This document shows positions 28,438 to 38,017 of a stretch of DNA of 64,000 bases, in pieces. Made by a program: the position numbers and the translations under genes. The notes beneath the pieces are model-generated. The model saw only the letters and a program-made list of their open reading frames with translations. It had not been told where the DNA came from and did no database searches. The stretch is from positions 736,001 through 800,000 of the forward strand of contig NC_017790.1 of assembly GCF_000252445.1 (NCBI RefSeq). The letters run 5' to 3'. Origin of the DNA: Deinococcus gobiensis I-0 (lineage in GTDB: Bacteria > Deinococcota > Deinococci > Deinococcales > Deinococcaceae). Each line of letters begins with the position of its first letter. Position 1 is the stretch's first letter.

Positions 28438-30357
28438 ATGTCGCCCTCCGCCGTCCGGCCCACGACCGCCGCCGCCCCCTACCCCCGCCCCGCCCTGGAG
28501 CGCGCGCCGGACACCTGGCAGAGCCTGGACGGTCCCTGGGCGTTCGGGGTCGGGCCGGACGCGGGGGCGCTGGACGGGGCCATGCGCATCCTGGTGCCTT
28601 TCCCGCCCGAGAGTGCGGCGAGTGGCCTGTCGCTGCCGGGCTTCCTGCACACGGTGTGGTACCGCCGCGACCTGGAAGTGCCGGCGGCGTGGCGCGGCGG
28701 CGGGCAGGTCCTGCTGCATTTCGGCGCGGCCGACTACCACGCGCGGGTGTGGCTGGGCGAGGCGTACCTGGGCGAACACGTCGGCGGGCATACGCCCTTC
28801 AGCTTCGACCTCACGCCGCATCTCGGGACCGGTCCCCTGACGCTGACGGTCCGGGTGGACGACGACCCGCTGGCCCTGGACCAGCCCCGCGGCAAGCAGG
28901 ACTGGCTGCCGGACGAGTCGCACAAGATCTGGTATCCGCGCACGACGGGCCTGTGGCAGTCGGTGTGGCTGGAACACGTCCCGGCGCTGCACCTCACCGA
29001 GCTCGAGGGCACGCCCGACCTGACGTCCTGGAGCCTGCGCCTGCGCGCCCGCCTGAACGCAGTCCCGGCGGGGGAGGCGGGCGAGTGGCGGCTGAGGCTC
29101 CGGCTCCAGGCGCGCGGCGAGGTGCTCAGCGACGACCTCTACCGCGTGACCGGCCCCGAGCTGACCCGGACCATCCACCTCGCGGACGGCGGCATCGACG
29201 ACCACCGCCGCGACCTGCTGTGGTCGCCCGAGCACCCGCAGCTCATCGAGGTCCGGGCCTGGCTGCTGCGCGGCGACGAGGTGGTGGACGAGGTCGGCAG
29301 CACCACCGCCCTGCGCGAGTTCGGCTGGGCGCAGGGCCGGTTCCTGCTCAACGGGCTGCCCTACAGGCTGCGGCTGGTGCTCAACCAGGGCTACTGGCCC
29401 GATACCCTGATGAGCGCCACCGACGAGCAGATGCGCCTGGACGCCGAACTCGTGCGCCGACTGGGCTTCAACGGCGTGCGGATGCACCAGAAGGTCGAGT
29501 CGCCCCGGTTCCTGCACTGGTGCGACCAGATCGGCGTGCTCGTCTGGACCGAGCTGCCCAGCGCCTACGCCTACAGCGACCGCAGCGTGGCGGCCCTGAC
29601 CGGCGAGTGGACCGAGGTGATCCGGCGCGACCGGGGCCGGCCCTGCGTGGCGGCCTGGGTGCCCTTCAACGAGTCGTGGGGCGTGCCGGACCTGCGCACC
29701 CATCCCAGGGCCCGGCACCTCGTGCAGTCGCTCTACCACCTCGCCCGCAGCCTGGACGACACCCGCCCGGTGCTGGGCAACGACGGCTGGGAGACGATGG
29801 TGGGCGACCTGATCGGGATCCACGACTACACGCCCAGGGCCAAGGTCCTGAAGCGCCGTTACGGCACCCCCGAGAAGACCTGGACCACCCTGCGCCATGA
29901 CCAGCCCGGTGGGCGGCAGCTGCTGCTGGGCGACCTGGACCCCGGGACCCCGGTGATCCTGAGCGAATTCGGCGGTGTGGCCTATGCGCCGGGCGGCGAA
30001 TCCGGATGGGGCTACAGCCGGGTACGCAGCAGCGAGGATTTCCTGGAGGTGTATGCCGAGCTGCTGGGCGCGGTGAACCGCTGCATGGGGCTGGCGGGGT
30101 TCTGCTACACGCAGCTCACCGACACCTTCCAGGAGCGCAACGGCCTGCTCACCGAGAAGCGCGAGCCCAAAGCCCCCCTCGCCGATCTGTTCCGGGCCAC
30201 CCAGGGCCGGCGGGATACCTACGCCCAGGACACCGACCCCGACCCCGATCCGATGGGCTACGTTCTGGAATGGCGTGAACGCCGCCGCGACACCGGGCAG
30301 AGCGGCCCGGTCGAGCTGCCCCAGACCGATGGGTCGACGGTCAACCCGGAGCGTTAG
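28438..30357 (+). CDS. GH2 beta-glycosidase (beta-galactosidase/glucuronidase type)
   Basis: A 639-residue cytosolic enzyme with GH2 architecture. The N-terminal jelly roll includes SLDGPWAFGV and HTVWYRRDLEVP, the central Ig-like domain follows, then a TIM barrel. Acid/base Glu is about residue 412 in FNESWG; the nucleophile Glu is about 510 in ILSEFGG. The stretch WYPRTTGLWQSVWLE is typical of the family. Substrate (galactose, arabinose or glucuronate linkage) is not readable. It is divergent from the regulator and shares its operator-like element with the GH43 operon. Confidence 0.9.
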   Translation: MSPSAVRPTTAAAPYPRPALERAPDTWQSLDGPWAFGVGPDAGALDGAMRILVPFPPESAASGLSLPGFLHTVWYRRDLEVPAAWRGGGQVLLHFGAADYHARVWLGEAYLGEHVGGHTPFSFDLTPHLGTGPLTLTVRVDDDPLALDQPRGKQDWLPDESHKIWYPRTTGLWQSVWLEHVPALHLTELEGTPDLTSWSLRLRARLNAVPAGEAGEWRLRLRLQARGEVLSDDLYRVTGPELTRTIHLADGGIDDHRRDLLWSPEHPQLIEVRAWLLRGDEVVDEVGSTTALREFGWAQGRFLLNGLPYRLRLVLNQGYWPDTLMSATDEQMRLDAELVRRLGFNGVRMHQKVESPRFLHWCDQIGVLVWTELPSAYAYSDRSVAALTGEWTEVIRRDRGRPCVAAWVPFNESWGVPDLRTHPRARHLVQSLYHLARSLDDTRPVLGNDGWETMVGDLIGIHDYTPRAKVLKRRYGTPEKTWTTLRHDQPGGRQLLLGDLDPGTPVILSEFGGVAYAPGGESGWGYSRVRSSEDFLEVYAELLGAVNRCMGLAGFCYTQLTDTFQERNGLLTEKREPKAPLADLFRATQGRRDTYAQDTDPDPDPMGYVLEWRERRRDTGQSGPVELPQTDGSTVNPER

Positions 30358-31151
30358 GCCGTCTATGGCGGTGCCCCCCGCCTGACATGGGGGTGCGGAT
30401 CCCTGCGCAGGGGCTGAACCTGGGCACTCAGGTGCTGGAAGGGGATGGGGACATCTCCGTACTTGCGGCCGGATTAAGGGGAGATGACGCGAGCAGGCAC
30501 GGGTCTCGAGGCGACTCTCGGGAACATGAAGGGCCTCACATCCTCTCGGGAGGCGACCGTGTCTGTCGGCCTGGAGACGACCTGCTGGGGGGTGCCTGAC
30601 GTCGGGCCATCCGGCGGGCCGGCACTTCCCCGCTCAGGTTCTCGTCGGTGCGCGGCCCTGACGCTGGTGAAATCTTCTGGGGCCCAATCTCCCGGTCTGG
30701 CGGGTCACCTGTTCGTCGGCAAACCCGCCTCATCTTCAGGAGGCCTCGCTGCCGCTGGTGACAGTTGACCCGGCAGATACCACCCGGCGTCGTAGGGCAT
30801 CAGCAGTGTGCTGACCCTGGGCGATTTCCGGGAGAAGCGCCCGGGATCGACCGGTGAGTGCCGTCTGGGAAGATAAATCTGGAACGCAGACCTGCCAGAT
30901 GAAGCTCCGGTGAAGCCGATGCCTTTATTCGACATTGAAGGAGATGGGCACCTCAAGAACCTTTATCTGACTCTCAAAACTAAATCCGTGCCAGACCACA
31001 CTCTGAAACAGCGGTCAGTCTCCCCCTGTGATCGCCAGCAGATCGCCGCCTCACCAGATAGACCTCGTCTTTCTTCACCGCAGTCCTCCAGCCCGGAGGA
31101 TGGCTTCCGCCCTTGTCCAAATCACCCTCTTTCGCCTCAGGAGGCCCTCCC
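30358..31151. other. 794-base intergenic region without a supported gene
   Basis: Short open frames occur on both strands, but none has a ribosome site, a recognisable motif or length above 95 codons. Composition is less GC-biased in the last 250 bases, where the promoter of the next cluster probably lies. AGGAGG at 31139-31144 belongs to the downstream gene. I see no repeats or RNA gene. Confidence 0.5.
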
Positions 31152-31838
31152 ATGACCCAGCTCAGCGACCATCTCCACGATCTTCAGGACACTGTCCATA
31201 ACGCCCAGAACCACCTCCAGCATCGCCTCGCCGCCGGCGCCGCCAAGGGTGCCCTCAAGACCCAGGCCCATCTCGCCGCCACCGTCGCCCGTCAGCAGAA
31301 GGACATCCACCGCCTCGAAGCCCAGGTCGAGCGCCTGCGCCACGAACGTTCCGGCGGCTTTCCCTGGGGCCTCGTGCTGGTGGCCGGCGGGGTCTATGCC
31401 CTGTACCGCACCAACCCTGGCTTCCGCGATCAGGCCCAGCGCCTCGTCAAGCGGTTCATTCCCGGCGTCGAGGGAAATCTCGCCCGCGCCGCAGACGCCG
31501 CCAAGGACGCCGCGCATGACCTCGTGGACGGCAACGATCCCCGTGACGCCCTGCGCGACGCCGGCAAGGAACTGCGCCACGCCGGCGAGAAGGCCGCCGA
31601 TCAGGCCGGGGACAAGCTCCGCGATCTCAAGCATCAGGCGCAGGACGGCGCCCAGGACCTCAAGCGGGACCTCCAGCGCGGCGGCGACGACCTGCACCGG
31701 ACGGGTGACCGGGCGGCCGATCAGGCCGGGGACAAGCTCCGTGACCTCAAGGATCAGGCCCAGGACGGCTTACGGGACCTGAAACGGGACGCGCAGCGCA
31801 CGGCCAACCACGTCCGCGACGATCTGCGCCGCAACTGA
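31152..31838 (+). CDS. Amphipathic repeat, LEA/apolipoprotein-like protein
   Basis: A 228-residue protein. The first 65 residues are helical and coiled-coil-prone, one hydrophobic segment (FPWGLVLVAGGVYALY, about 75-90) could span the membrane, and the rest is a charged helix with 11- and 22-residue periodicity (DQAGDKLRDLKHQAQDGAQDLKRDLQ). A 26-base stretch at 31596-31621 recurs exactly at 31716-31741, giving a 40-residue protein repeat from recent duplication. Similar proteins protect membranes during drying or osmotic stress; here that is inferred. The neighbouring genes encode a MIP channel and a PRC-barrel protein. Confidence 0.75.
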   Translation: MTQLSDHLHDLQDTVHNAQNHLQHRLAAGAAKGALKTQAHLAATVARQQKDIHRLEAQVERLRHERSGGFPWGLVLVAGGVYALYRTNPGFRDQAQRLVKRFIPGVEGNLARAADAAKDAAHDLVDGNDPRDALRDAGKELRHAGEKAADQAGDKLRDLKHQAQDGAQDLKRDLQRGGDDLHRTGDRAADQAGDKLRDLKDQAQDGLRDLKRDAQRTANHVRDDLRRN

Positions 31839-31866
31839 GCCTGATTTCCCCGTAAAGGAGCGCCCC

Positions 31867-32034
31867 ATGACCCGTCTGAACAAACCGAAAAGCAACCTGG
31901 CCTGGCTGTGGATTCTCGTCGTCGTTCTCGTGATCGTCGGTCTCGTGCTGGCGCTGGAATACTACAACGTCATTCACCTGGGCTTCGTCCAGTCGGTCCT
32001 CGAGCTGCTGCGCTGGGTCCGGCCCAATGGCTGA
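31867..32034 (+). CDS. Single-pass small membrane protein (55 aa)
   Basis: Starts MTRLNKPKSNLAWLWILVVV, with one long helix of about 20 hydrophobic residues, then NVIHLGFVQSVLELLRWVRPNG. AAAGGAG lies before ATG 31867. The basic N-terminus suggests an N-in topology. It follows the amphipathic repeat gene by 28 bases and is followed by a terminator, so the two form an operon. DUF1328 or LapA-like small proteins have a similar look, but the family is uncertain. Confidence 0.7.
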   Translation: MTRLNKPKSNLAWLWILVVVLVIVGLVLALEYYNVIHLGFVQSVLELLRWVRPNG

Positions 32035-32052
32035 ACCGGGGTCCGGCGGTGG

Positions 32053-32108
32053 GGTGGTCCGGACGGCGGCGTGCCGTATCGGCCCCCCTGCGTCCGGGAC
32101 CACCTTTT
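32053..32108 (+). terminator. Terminator before the MIP channel gene
   Basis: GGTGGTCCGGACG (32053-32065) pairs with CGTCCGGGACCACC (32091-32104), with one bulged base, followed by TTTTCT. Confidence 0.75.
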
Positions 32109-32215
32109 CTCCCTCTGCCCGCACAGAAACGCGCCGCCGGCAACGCCGCTGGACGCCCGATCAGTCCGGTCCTTTTCTCCTCGCGTCCGTACAGAATCCG
32201 GGGGGGTGGTAGGCC

Positions 32216-32899
32216 ATGACCTCGGCCCCCAACCTCTCGCGGCGTTTCGTCGCTGAAGTCATCGGTACGTTCTTTCTGGTGATCGCTGCCCTGCTGTCTC
32301 CCTCAGGCCTGACCTTCGCCCTGGTCGGGGTGACCCTGCTGGTCATGGTCATCGCCCTGGGTCAGGTGTCCGGCTCGCACCTCAACCCGGCCGTGACCCT
32401 GGGGCTTGTGGCGGCCCGTCTCTTTCCCTGGCGTGAGGGACTGGTCTATTTCGTCGCTCAGGTCCTCGGGGCTTTTCTGGCCCTGGGCTTCGGGCAGCTC
32501 GTCGACCGCCGGCTGCCGGTCGCGGGCTCGCACGCCAACGCGGTGTGGTTCGAGTCGCTGGGCACGGCCCTGCTGGTCTTCGTCGTGGTGCGGATCGTGA
32601 TGGCCAAGGCGACGCCCGCAGCGAGCGCCCTGGCGATCGGTCTCGCCCTGACGGTCGGCATCGCGATCGCCGGCCCCAGCAGCGGCGGGGTCCTCAATCC
32701 GGCCATCGCCCTGGTCCTGCTGACGGGTGACCTCCTCAAAGGCTCGTTCTTCGCCAATCTCGTCTATTTCGCGGCTCCGCTCCTGGCGGGCGCTCTAGCC
32801 GCCGTCGTCGCGCGCGCGATCGCCCCGGTCGGTGTCGAGGAACAGGACCGCCAGCAGGTCACGGCCCGGCCCAGTGACGAGGCGCAGCGGGTGCGCTGA
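32216..32899 (+). CDS. MIP-family channel (aquaporin or glycerol facilitator)
   Basis: A 227-residue six-helix channel. It has both half-helix signatures, SHLNPAVT in the first half and GVLNPAIA in the second. The first helix begins [19 protein letters not shown]. The second NPA is not followed by the Arg (NPAR) of most aquaporins, which changes the selectivity filter, so the solute is uncertain. The C-terminal tail is hydrophilic. Position in a presumed stress cluster suggests a role in osmotic or drying response. Confidence 0.88.
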   Translation: MTSAPNLSRRFVAEVIGTFFLVIAALLSPSGLTFALVGVTLLVMVIALGQVSGSHLNPAVTLGLVAARLFPWREGLVYFVAQVLGAFLALGFGQLVDRRLPVAGSHANAVWFESLGTALLVFVVVRIVMAKATPAASALAIGLALTVGIAIAGPSSGGVLNPAIALVLLTGDLLKGSFFANLVYFAAPLLAGALAAVVARAIAPVGVEEQDRQQVTARPSDEAQRVR

Positions 32900-33017
32900 A
32901 GGCCCACGCCGCTTTCTCTGTCCAGCCCTTTCGGTATCCCCAGCCTGTCCCGCCGCCTTCCGGCTTCGGCCGGGCAGGGCTGGCCGCCCTACAAATTTTT
33001 CCCTTCCGGAGACCCCC

Positions 33018-34613
33018 ATGATCAAAGGCAACGACGTCCTGAACCACAACGTGATCGCCCTCAGCACCGGCGAGAAAGTCGAGCGGGTGTACGACATCAT
33101 CTTCGACCGGCAGGCCAACTGGGTCATCGGTTTCCTGGTGGACGAGGGCGGCTGGTTCAGCACCGCGAAGGTCGTGCCCTTTGAGCGGGTTCACAGTATC
33201 GGTGAGGACGCCGTCATGATCGGCCGCCCGGAAGATGTCAACACGACCCGTGAGGACCGCCGTCTGCAAGAAGCGCTGGACAACAAGACCAGTCTGGCCG
33301 GGCTGACCCTCCTGACCACCGACGGACAGAATCTGGGCCGCATCGCGGACGTGTTCTTCGACGAGCACACCGGGCGGGTCGAGGGCTACGAGGCCACCGG
33401 CGGCCTGTTCTCCGACCTGAGCAGCGGCCGGACCTTCGTCCCTGCACCCGAAAGTGTGCAGATCGGTGCGGACACCGCCATCGTGCCCGCGTCGGTGGCG
33501 CAGGCGATGGAGGAGCAGGAGGACGGCGGCCTGAAGGGCGCCCTGAACACCGCCGCAGAGAACGTGAAGGGCGCTTACGAGAACATCGCCGAGGCGACCC
33601 GCGAGCGTCAGAAGGACTATGTGGTCGGCAAGACGGCCGGCGGCGACATCACCACCGACGACGGGCACCTGATCGTCGCCCAGGGGGACACGATCACCGC
33701 CGCCCACGCCGAGGCAGCCGAAGCGGCCGGAAAGCTCGTCGCGCTCGCCACGGCCGCGACAGGTGGAGCGATCGCCGAGTCCTACGGTCAGGCCCGTGAC
33801 CGCGTGCAGGACACCTACGAGGACGTGCGGGGCGCGGCGGCGGAACGCCAGAAAGTGTATGTGGTCGGCAAGACGGCCCGCAGCGAGGTCGCGACCGAGG
33901 CCGGTGAGGTCATCGTGCCCGCCGGCGCGACGATCACTAGGGCGCAGGCCGACCGTGCCGAGCAGGCGGGGCGCCTAGCTGCATTGACGGCGACGGCGAC
34001 CGGCGGGGCGCTCCAGGACAGTGTCGATGACCTGCGCCAGACGCAGGCGGGTACCCCGGCAACGATCATCGGCCGCCGTGCGAAGACCGACGTGCGGACG
34101 GCCGGGGGCAGCCTGATCGCCGCGCAGGGGCAGATCGTGACGCCGGCCCTGCTGGAACGGGCTCGTCAGGCCGGGGCGGAGCAGGCATTGGTGGAGGCTG
34201 CGGCGGGCACCGCGGCCACGGGCCGGAGTACCGGACGTGTGAGTGAGCAGGCCGGCAACCTGCTGGACCGCGCCCGTCACTGGCTGGACGAGAAACGCGA
34301 ACAGGCGGAAGAGGCGCTGGAGCGCCGCGAAGGAGAAGCCCTGGAGCAGCGGGTCCGGGAAGCGCTGGGCCGTCCCGTCACCCGCGTGATCCTCGCGCCG
34401 GACGACCGCATCATCCTGAATATCGGCGAGGTCGTGACCCATAAGGCCGTGCAGGCCGCCCGCGATGCCAGGATGCTGGACGTGCTGGTGGACAGCGTAG
34501 AAAAGGACAGCCCGGACATCGATCCTCTGGCCAGCCGCCCCCACACCACCGGGGAGGCGGCCCTGGAGGGGCAGGCGGAGCCGGTCCAGTCAAAACGGCA
34601 GGCCGACCTGTAA
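33018..34613 (+). CDS. PRC-barrel protein with internal repeats
   Basis: A 531-residue soluble protein. The N-terminal 170 residues hold two PRC-barrel domains ([42 protein letters not shown]). Then come four copies of a unit with the pattern VGK(T)..G.(I/V)....G..I...G..IT...A..A...G.L, at about residues 195-250, 275-335, 350-395 and 450-500. They are separated by helical segments ([18 protein letters not shown]). The repeat resembles a small beta unit followed by a helix and is unfamiliar to me. The likely site is cytoplasmic or membrane-associated. ATG 33018 is preceded by CGGAG. Confidence 0.8.
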   Translation: MIKGNDVLNHNVIALSTGEKVERVYDIIFDRQANWVIGFLVDEGGWFSTAKVVPFERVHSIGEDAVMIGRPEDVNTTREDRRLQEALDNKTSLAGLTLLTTDGQNLGRIADVFFDEHTGRVEGYEATGGLFSDLSSGRTFVPAPESVQIGADTAIVPASVAQAMEEQEDGGLKGALNTAAENVKGAYENIAEATRERQKDYVVGKTAGGDITTDDGHLIVAQGDTITAAHAEAAEAAGKLVALATAATGGAIAESYGQARDRVQDTYEDVRGAAAERQKVYVVGKTARSEVATEAGEVIVPAGATITRAQADRAEQAGRLAALTATATGGALQDSVDDLRQTQAGTPATIIGRRAKTDVRTAGGSLIAAQGQIVTPALLERARQAGAEQALVEAAAGTAATGRSTGRVSEQAGNLLDRARHWLDEKREQAEEALERREGEALEQRVREALGRPVTRVILAPDDRIILNIGEVVTHKAVQAARDARMLDVLVDSVEKDSPDIDPLASRPHTTGEAALEGQAEPVQSKRQADL

Positions 34614-34643
34614 GCGCCCGGCTCGCGCCCGGCTGCCCGACCT

Positions 34644-35645
34644 TCAGTGGATGGTCCGGCCGAATTTCACGGTGATGGCCTGCGCCTCCTGAAGCCAGCG
34701 CTCCCGGAGGTCGGGTGGGTCCAGGACCTCCACGTGGGCCCCCCACCCGAGAATCCAGGAAAGGAGTTCCGGAGCCTGGCCGGCGGCGTCCAGACTCGCC
34801 CGCACCTTCACCACCAGGCTGTGGTCCGCAGTCCCTATTTCCTCGACCGTGAGGTTCGGGAAGCCGCCTTCCAGTACCCGGGAAGCCGCTTCCTGGGCGA
34901 ATCGCAGCGTCGCAGTGACAGGCTCGCGCGGCTGCCCCACCACCCCCCAGGCGTCGGTCAGGTGAAGCCTGGGGTCGAAGTCGGCCGGAATCTCGTAGGT
35001 GTCTTCGAGCATCACGACGCGCTTCATGCGGGACAACCGGAAGGTCCGGACGGCAGCCCGCCGCTGCCGGTCGATGCCGATCACGTAGGGCGCGAGATCG
35101 GCGCGCGAGATCTCGATGAAGTAGACGGCCAGCTCGCAGCGCTCAGGCAGTCCGTTTGGCTCCATGTAGTCGAAAGCGATATACCGGCGGTTGACCCAGG
35201 CGTCGCCGACCCGCTCCAGAGCCCCGTCACTGCGGAGCTGGGGCGTGAGGTCCTGAACCGATCGCCGCGTCACCTCCTGAAGACTGGGAGGCAGGCCGGA
35301 AATGAGCTTTTCGAGGGCCAGCAGGTATTCCCGGTTCTTGCTGGAGGCGTGGTGGTAGAGCAGCCGCAGAGCGGCGTGTACCATCAGCGCCTCAACCGGC
35401 CGGAAGGTCGGTGCCGCTGCCGGCAGCCTGTAGCCGTAGACGGCCGACCACTGTAAGCCCAGTCCCATCGCGTCCACGGCGCTGAGGTCGCGCAGGACGG
35501 TTCGCCTCGGAACGTCGAAGAGGGCGATCAGGTCCTCGACGGTCCGGTCCTTGATCCGGAGCATCTCGATCATCGAGTACAGCCGCCTGATGGTGCTGGC
35601 CTGGGCGGGCTCCCTGCCGGTCGTGTCTTCTGGGCTTGCGGTCAC
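34644..35645 (-). CDS. WYL-domain transcriptional regulator
   Basis: A 333-residue DeoR-like regulator. The N-terminal winged helix ([40 protein letters not shown]) is followed by the WYL fold: [57 protein letters not shown], and the WCX C-terminal part. WYL domains bind small ligands or nucleic acid. A GTG start at 35645 is likely because the upstream sequence shadows the next gene. It lies 79 bases after the TPR regulator on the same strand and may be co-transcribed. It converges on the PRC-barrel gene. Confidence 0.85.
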   Translation of the reverse strand: MTASPEDTTGREPAQASTIRRLYSMIEMLRIKDRTVEDLIALFDVPRRTVLRDLSAVDAMGLGLQWSAVYGYRLPAAAPTFRPVEALMVHAALRLLYHHASSKNREYLLALEKLISGLPPSLQEVTRRSVQDLTPQLRSDGALERVGDAWVNRRYIAFDYMEPNGLPERCELAVYFIEISRADLAPYVIGIDRQRRAAVRTFRLSRMKRVVMLEDTYEIPADFDPRLHLTDAWGVVGQPREPVTATLRFAQEAASRVLEGGFPNLTVEEIGTADHSLVVKVRASLDAAGQAPELLSWILGWGAHVEVLDPPDLRERWLQEAQAITVKFGRTIH

Positions 35646-35724
35646 GCCCGGACGATAAGGGGGGGCCGTCGCGCAGGTGTCGAGATGAACCGGACGGACC
35701 GCCGTGATCAACCGATCTGATGAC

Positions 35725-37404
35725 CTAGGACTCACGCAGGGCCAGAAGACTTCCCCGCTCCACGACCCAGGCCTGATAGTTGCCGCTGAGGAACTGCGGC
35801 GTGGCCTCGCCCCGGGCCAGCGCCTCGCGCACGTCGTACCACCACTGCACCTCGGGATCGAGCTGATAGACCCCGTCCTGTGCCAGAACGCTCTCTTCCC
35901 AGCCCAGCGTTTCGCGCAGTTCACGGACCAGTCCCCAGACCGCCTGACTCTTGGACCGCTTCTGGGTGCCCTCGGGATACAGCAGGTCGCCGAGCACTTC
36001 GGTGGCGGCGCGGTTGCCCTGTTCGAGCAGCAGCACGAGCAACTCCCCGGCCCGGCCCGTCGGGCGCAGGGGCACCGGCCGGCCATTGACCTTGACCAGC
36101 AACGGTCCCAGGGCATGGACCTCGACCCGCAGCGGCCCGCTGTAGCTCAGAGGTGCGGGTCGGCGCGGGGCGCAGGCGTCGAACAGGTCGGGAAAACAGT
36201 GGGCTTCTTCCCTGACCCACAGCGCGTCTATATGCACGGAGGCCAGCTGCCGGGTCGCCTCGGCGAGGTCGCCGGCCTGATAGGCGAGGGCAGCCCGAAC
36301 GATCGAGCCGCGGTCCTCATCGTCCCAGACCATCGGCCCGGTACGTTCCAGGGCGGCCCACGCCTCTTCCGGCCGGCCGATCTGGGCGTAACAGGCGGCG
36401 ATGTCCACGAAGACCCAGGACGTTCCGCTCGCTATGTCCTCGGGGGTGATGGCGGCGGCCTTCTGGAAGGTTTCCAGGGCCAGTTCCGGCTTGCCCATCA
36501 GGCGCTGGGTATAGCCCACGCCCCGCCAGGCCAGCCGCTGGTCGATCGGCTCCTGGGCCAGCCGGACGCCCCGGCGGTAGCCCGACAGGGCGCGGGCCCA
36601 CTCGCCCTGGGCCAGTCGCGCCGTCGCGAGGCCACAGGCGGCCCAGGGCCGGAAGAGCGCCGCCATCTCATCCCGCACGGCCTGCTCCATGGCGAGAAAA
36701 TGATCCTCGGCTTCGGGGAGGGCGAAGCGCAGGCAGGCGTTACCCAGGGCATGTCGCAGCCAGGCCACATAGACAGGATCGTCCTGAAGGAGAGGGAGGG
36801 CCTGGCGCCAGAGGTCGCGGGCATACGCGCTCTGCCCAATACGCTCCAGCGCCCCACCCTGTTCGAGCAAGAGCAGACCCAGGGGGCGGCCCTGCAGAAG
36901 GGTCCCCGCCTGGACGAAGGCCTCTTGCCAGCCCTCCTGTCGCAGGGAATTCATGGCCTGGCCCCGTGCGCGCCAGCCGGTCCCGGCGGCCAGACCGGAG
37001 AGACTGTCCAGCACGGGAGCCAGGACGTCGAGGGCCTGCTGGTGGTGCCCCAGGCTGGTGAGCGAGAGGGCTTCGTAGGCGATCAGGGGCGCGAAATCCG
37101 CTTGCGACAGCCCTTTGCGGGCCTGCTCCGCGAAGATCAGGGCAAGGTCGAATCGCCGGATGTGGGTGTACAGCCGGATGCTGATCCAGGCCGCCTGGGG
37201 GTGGACCGCCCGGACCTCGGCGGGGAGCTGCTCGAATGAGGCTACCCAGCCTTCCTGCGTCTTGAACGGCGGCCGCTTGGTGAGTCCGTGCTCGATGGTG
37301 ACGCAGGCCGGTTCCAGATCACCCTGAGCACAGAGGTAATGCAGGACTTCGCTGATCTCGGTGAAGTCCTGTCTGGAGGAGCGGGTGGAGCGGCGGGTGG
37401 GCAT
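35725..37404 (-). CDS. TPR regulator with C-terminal SARP-type winged helix
   Basis: A 559-residue protein. Residues about 60-430 are tandem TPR-like helix pairs (ALIFAEQARKGLSQADFAPLIAYEALSLTSLG, ALETFQKAAAITPEDIASGTSWVFVDIAACYAQIG). The last 110 residues form an OmpR/SARP-like DNA-binding domain: VHALGPLLVKVNGRPVPLRPTGRAGELLVLLLEQG, ending DGVYQLDPEVQWWYDV. TPR repressors and activators of this shape often bind short peptides. TACACT nine bases before ATG 37404 suggests its own leaderless promoter. A small exported-peptide gene lies 64 bases upstream. Confidence 0.85.
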   Translation of the reverse strand: MPTRRSTRSSRQDFTEISEVLHYLCAQGDLEPACVTIEHGLTKRPPFKTQEGWVASFEQLPAEVRAVHPQAAWISIRLYTHIRRFDLALIFAEQARKGLSQADFAPLIAYEALSLTSLGHHQQALDVLAPVLDSLSGLAAGTGWRARGQAMNSLRQEGWQEAFVQAGTLLQGRPLGLLLLEQGGALERIGQSAYARDLWRQALPLLQDDPVYVAWLRHALGNACLRFALPEAEDHFLAMEQAVRDEMAALFRPWAACGLATARLAQGEWARALSGYRRGVRLAQEPIDQRLAWRGVGYTQRLMGKPELALETFQKAAAITPEDIASGTSWVFVDIAACYAQIGRPEEAWAALERTGPMVWDDEDRGSIVRAALAYQAGDLAEATRQLASVHIDALWVREEAHCFPDLFDACAPRRPAPLSYSGPLRVEVHALGPLLVKVNGRPVPLRPTGRAGELLVLLLEQGNRAATEVLGDLLYPEGTQKRSKSQAVWGLVRELRETLGWEESVLAQDGVYQLDPEVQWWYDVREALARGEATPQFLSGNYQAWVVERGSLLALRES

Positions 37405-37468
37405 GCTCCGCGTAGTGTAGAGACAATGCGTGGCCCCTGGGAGATTCCTGGGGCCCTCGTTAGGTGAA

Positions 37469-37627
37469 TCAGCCGCCGCCGCCGACGGGCTTGGTTCCGT
37501 AATCGGCAAGGAAAGGTGCGGGAGGGGTGTGAAGGGCGTAGCGGTCCTGTAGGCCCTGCACCGGTGCCGGGCAGACGACGCCGAGCAACAGCAGGGCCAG
37601 CCAGACCACCGTAACGGTAGACTGCAT
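37469..37627 (-). CDS. Small exported peptide precursor (52 aa)
   Basis: A 52-residue ORF with GAGGAGGA before the ATG. Residues 2-20 form a strong hydrophobic signal-like helix (STVTVVWLALLLLGVVC). The mature part is a short hydrophilic tail (LQDRYALHTPPAP) ending YGTKPVGGGG. The size and shape match precursors of secreted signalling peptides, though no family is recognised. It sits directly upstream of a TPR-type regulator on the same strand, the usual arrangement of peptide-receptor pairs. The Cys at position 19 could also be a lipobox-like residue, so a small lipoprotein is an alternative. Confidence 0.6.
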   Translation of the reverse strand: MQSTVTVVWLALLLLGVVCPAPVQGLQDRYALHTPPAPFLADYGTKPVGGGG

Positions 37628-37696
37628 GGGTCCTCCTCTGGGGGAGCGCGGCCCGGTCTTGGCGGATGGAGCCGCGTTTTTATGGATGGCTCTCGA

Positions 37697-37892
37697 TCAG
37701 GGTGGACTTTTCCGTCCGCTGCCCTGACAGAACCTTGTGGTATCGGCTGCGGTCAGGGCCGATGGGGTCTTGACCGCACCCGGTATTCCTTGTCCTTTGC
37801 CGGCATGACTGCGCTTTTTCCGAGGTGCCTTGGACAATCGCGGAGGGATTTTCCCTGGCGAGGATAGGAAGCACCTATCCTCGCCAGGGAAA
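37697..37892. repeat. Three hairpins upstream of the peptide gene
   Basis: Within 200 bases there are three inverted repeats: TCAGGG/CCCTGA (37697-37727) with inner GGAC/GTCC pairing, GCGGTCA/TGACCGC (37749-37777), and a perfect 19-bp stem at 37850-37868 and 37874-37892 with loop AAGCA. None has a T-run. The block lies between the peptide gene and the IS element and contains no credible gene; it could encode a structured RNA. Confidence 0.6.
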
Positions 37893-38017
37893 TGTCCGGC
37901 AACCAGTCTCTTCTAAATCCGAGCGATTGGAAACCCGGGGATGGCTTACTGCTTATGACTCATACCTCGTTTAGGGCTCGCGCCATGACCTGTTCAATGG
38001 CTCCCAGAGGGCAAAAA

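Noticed and set aside
30387..31155. Short frames between the GH2 gene and the amphipathic-protein gene
   Set aside because: No ribosome sites, motifs or consistent codon use.
31596..31741. Repeated sequence as a CRISPR-like array
   Set aside because: Only two copies inside a coding frame, with a 40-residue protein repeat; no spacer pattern or cas genes.
37680..37874. Two opposing short frames in the hairpin region
   Set aside because: They arise from the inverted repeats and lack start signals.
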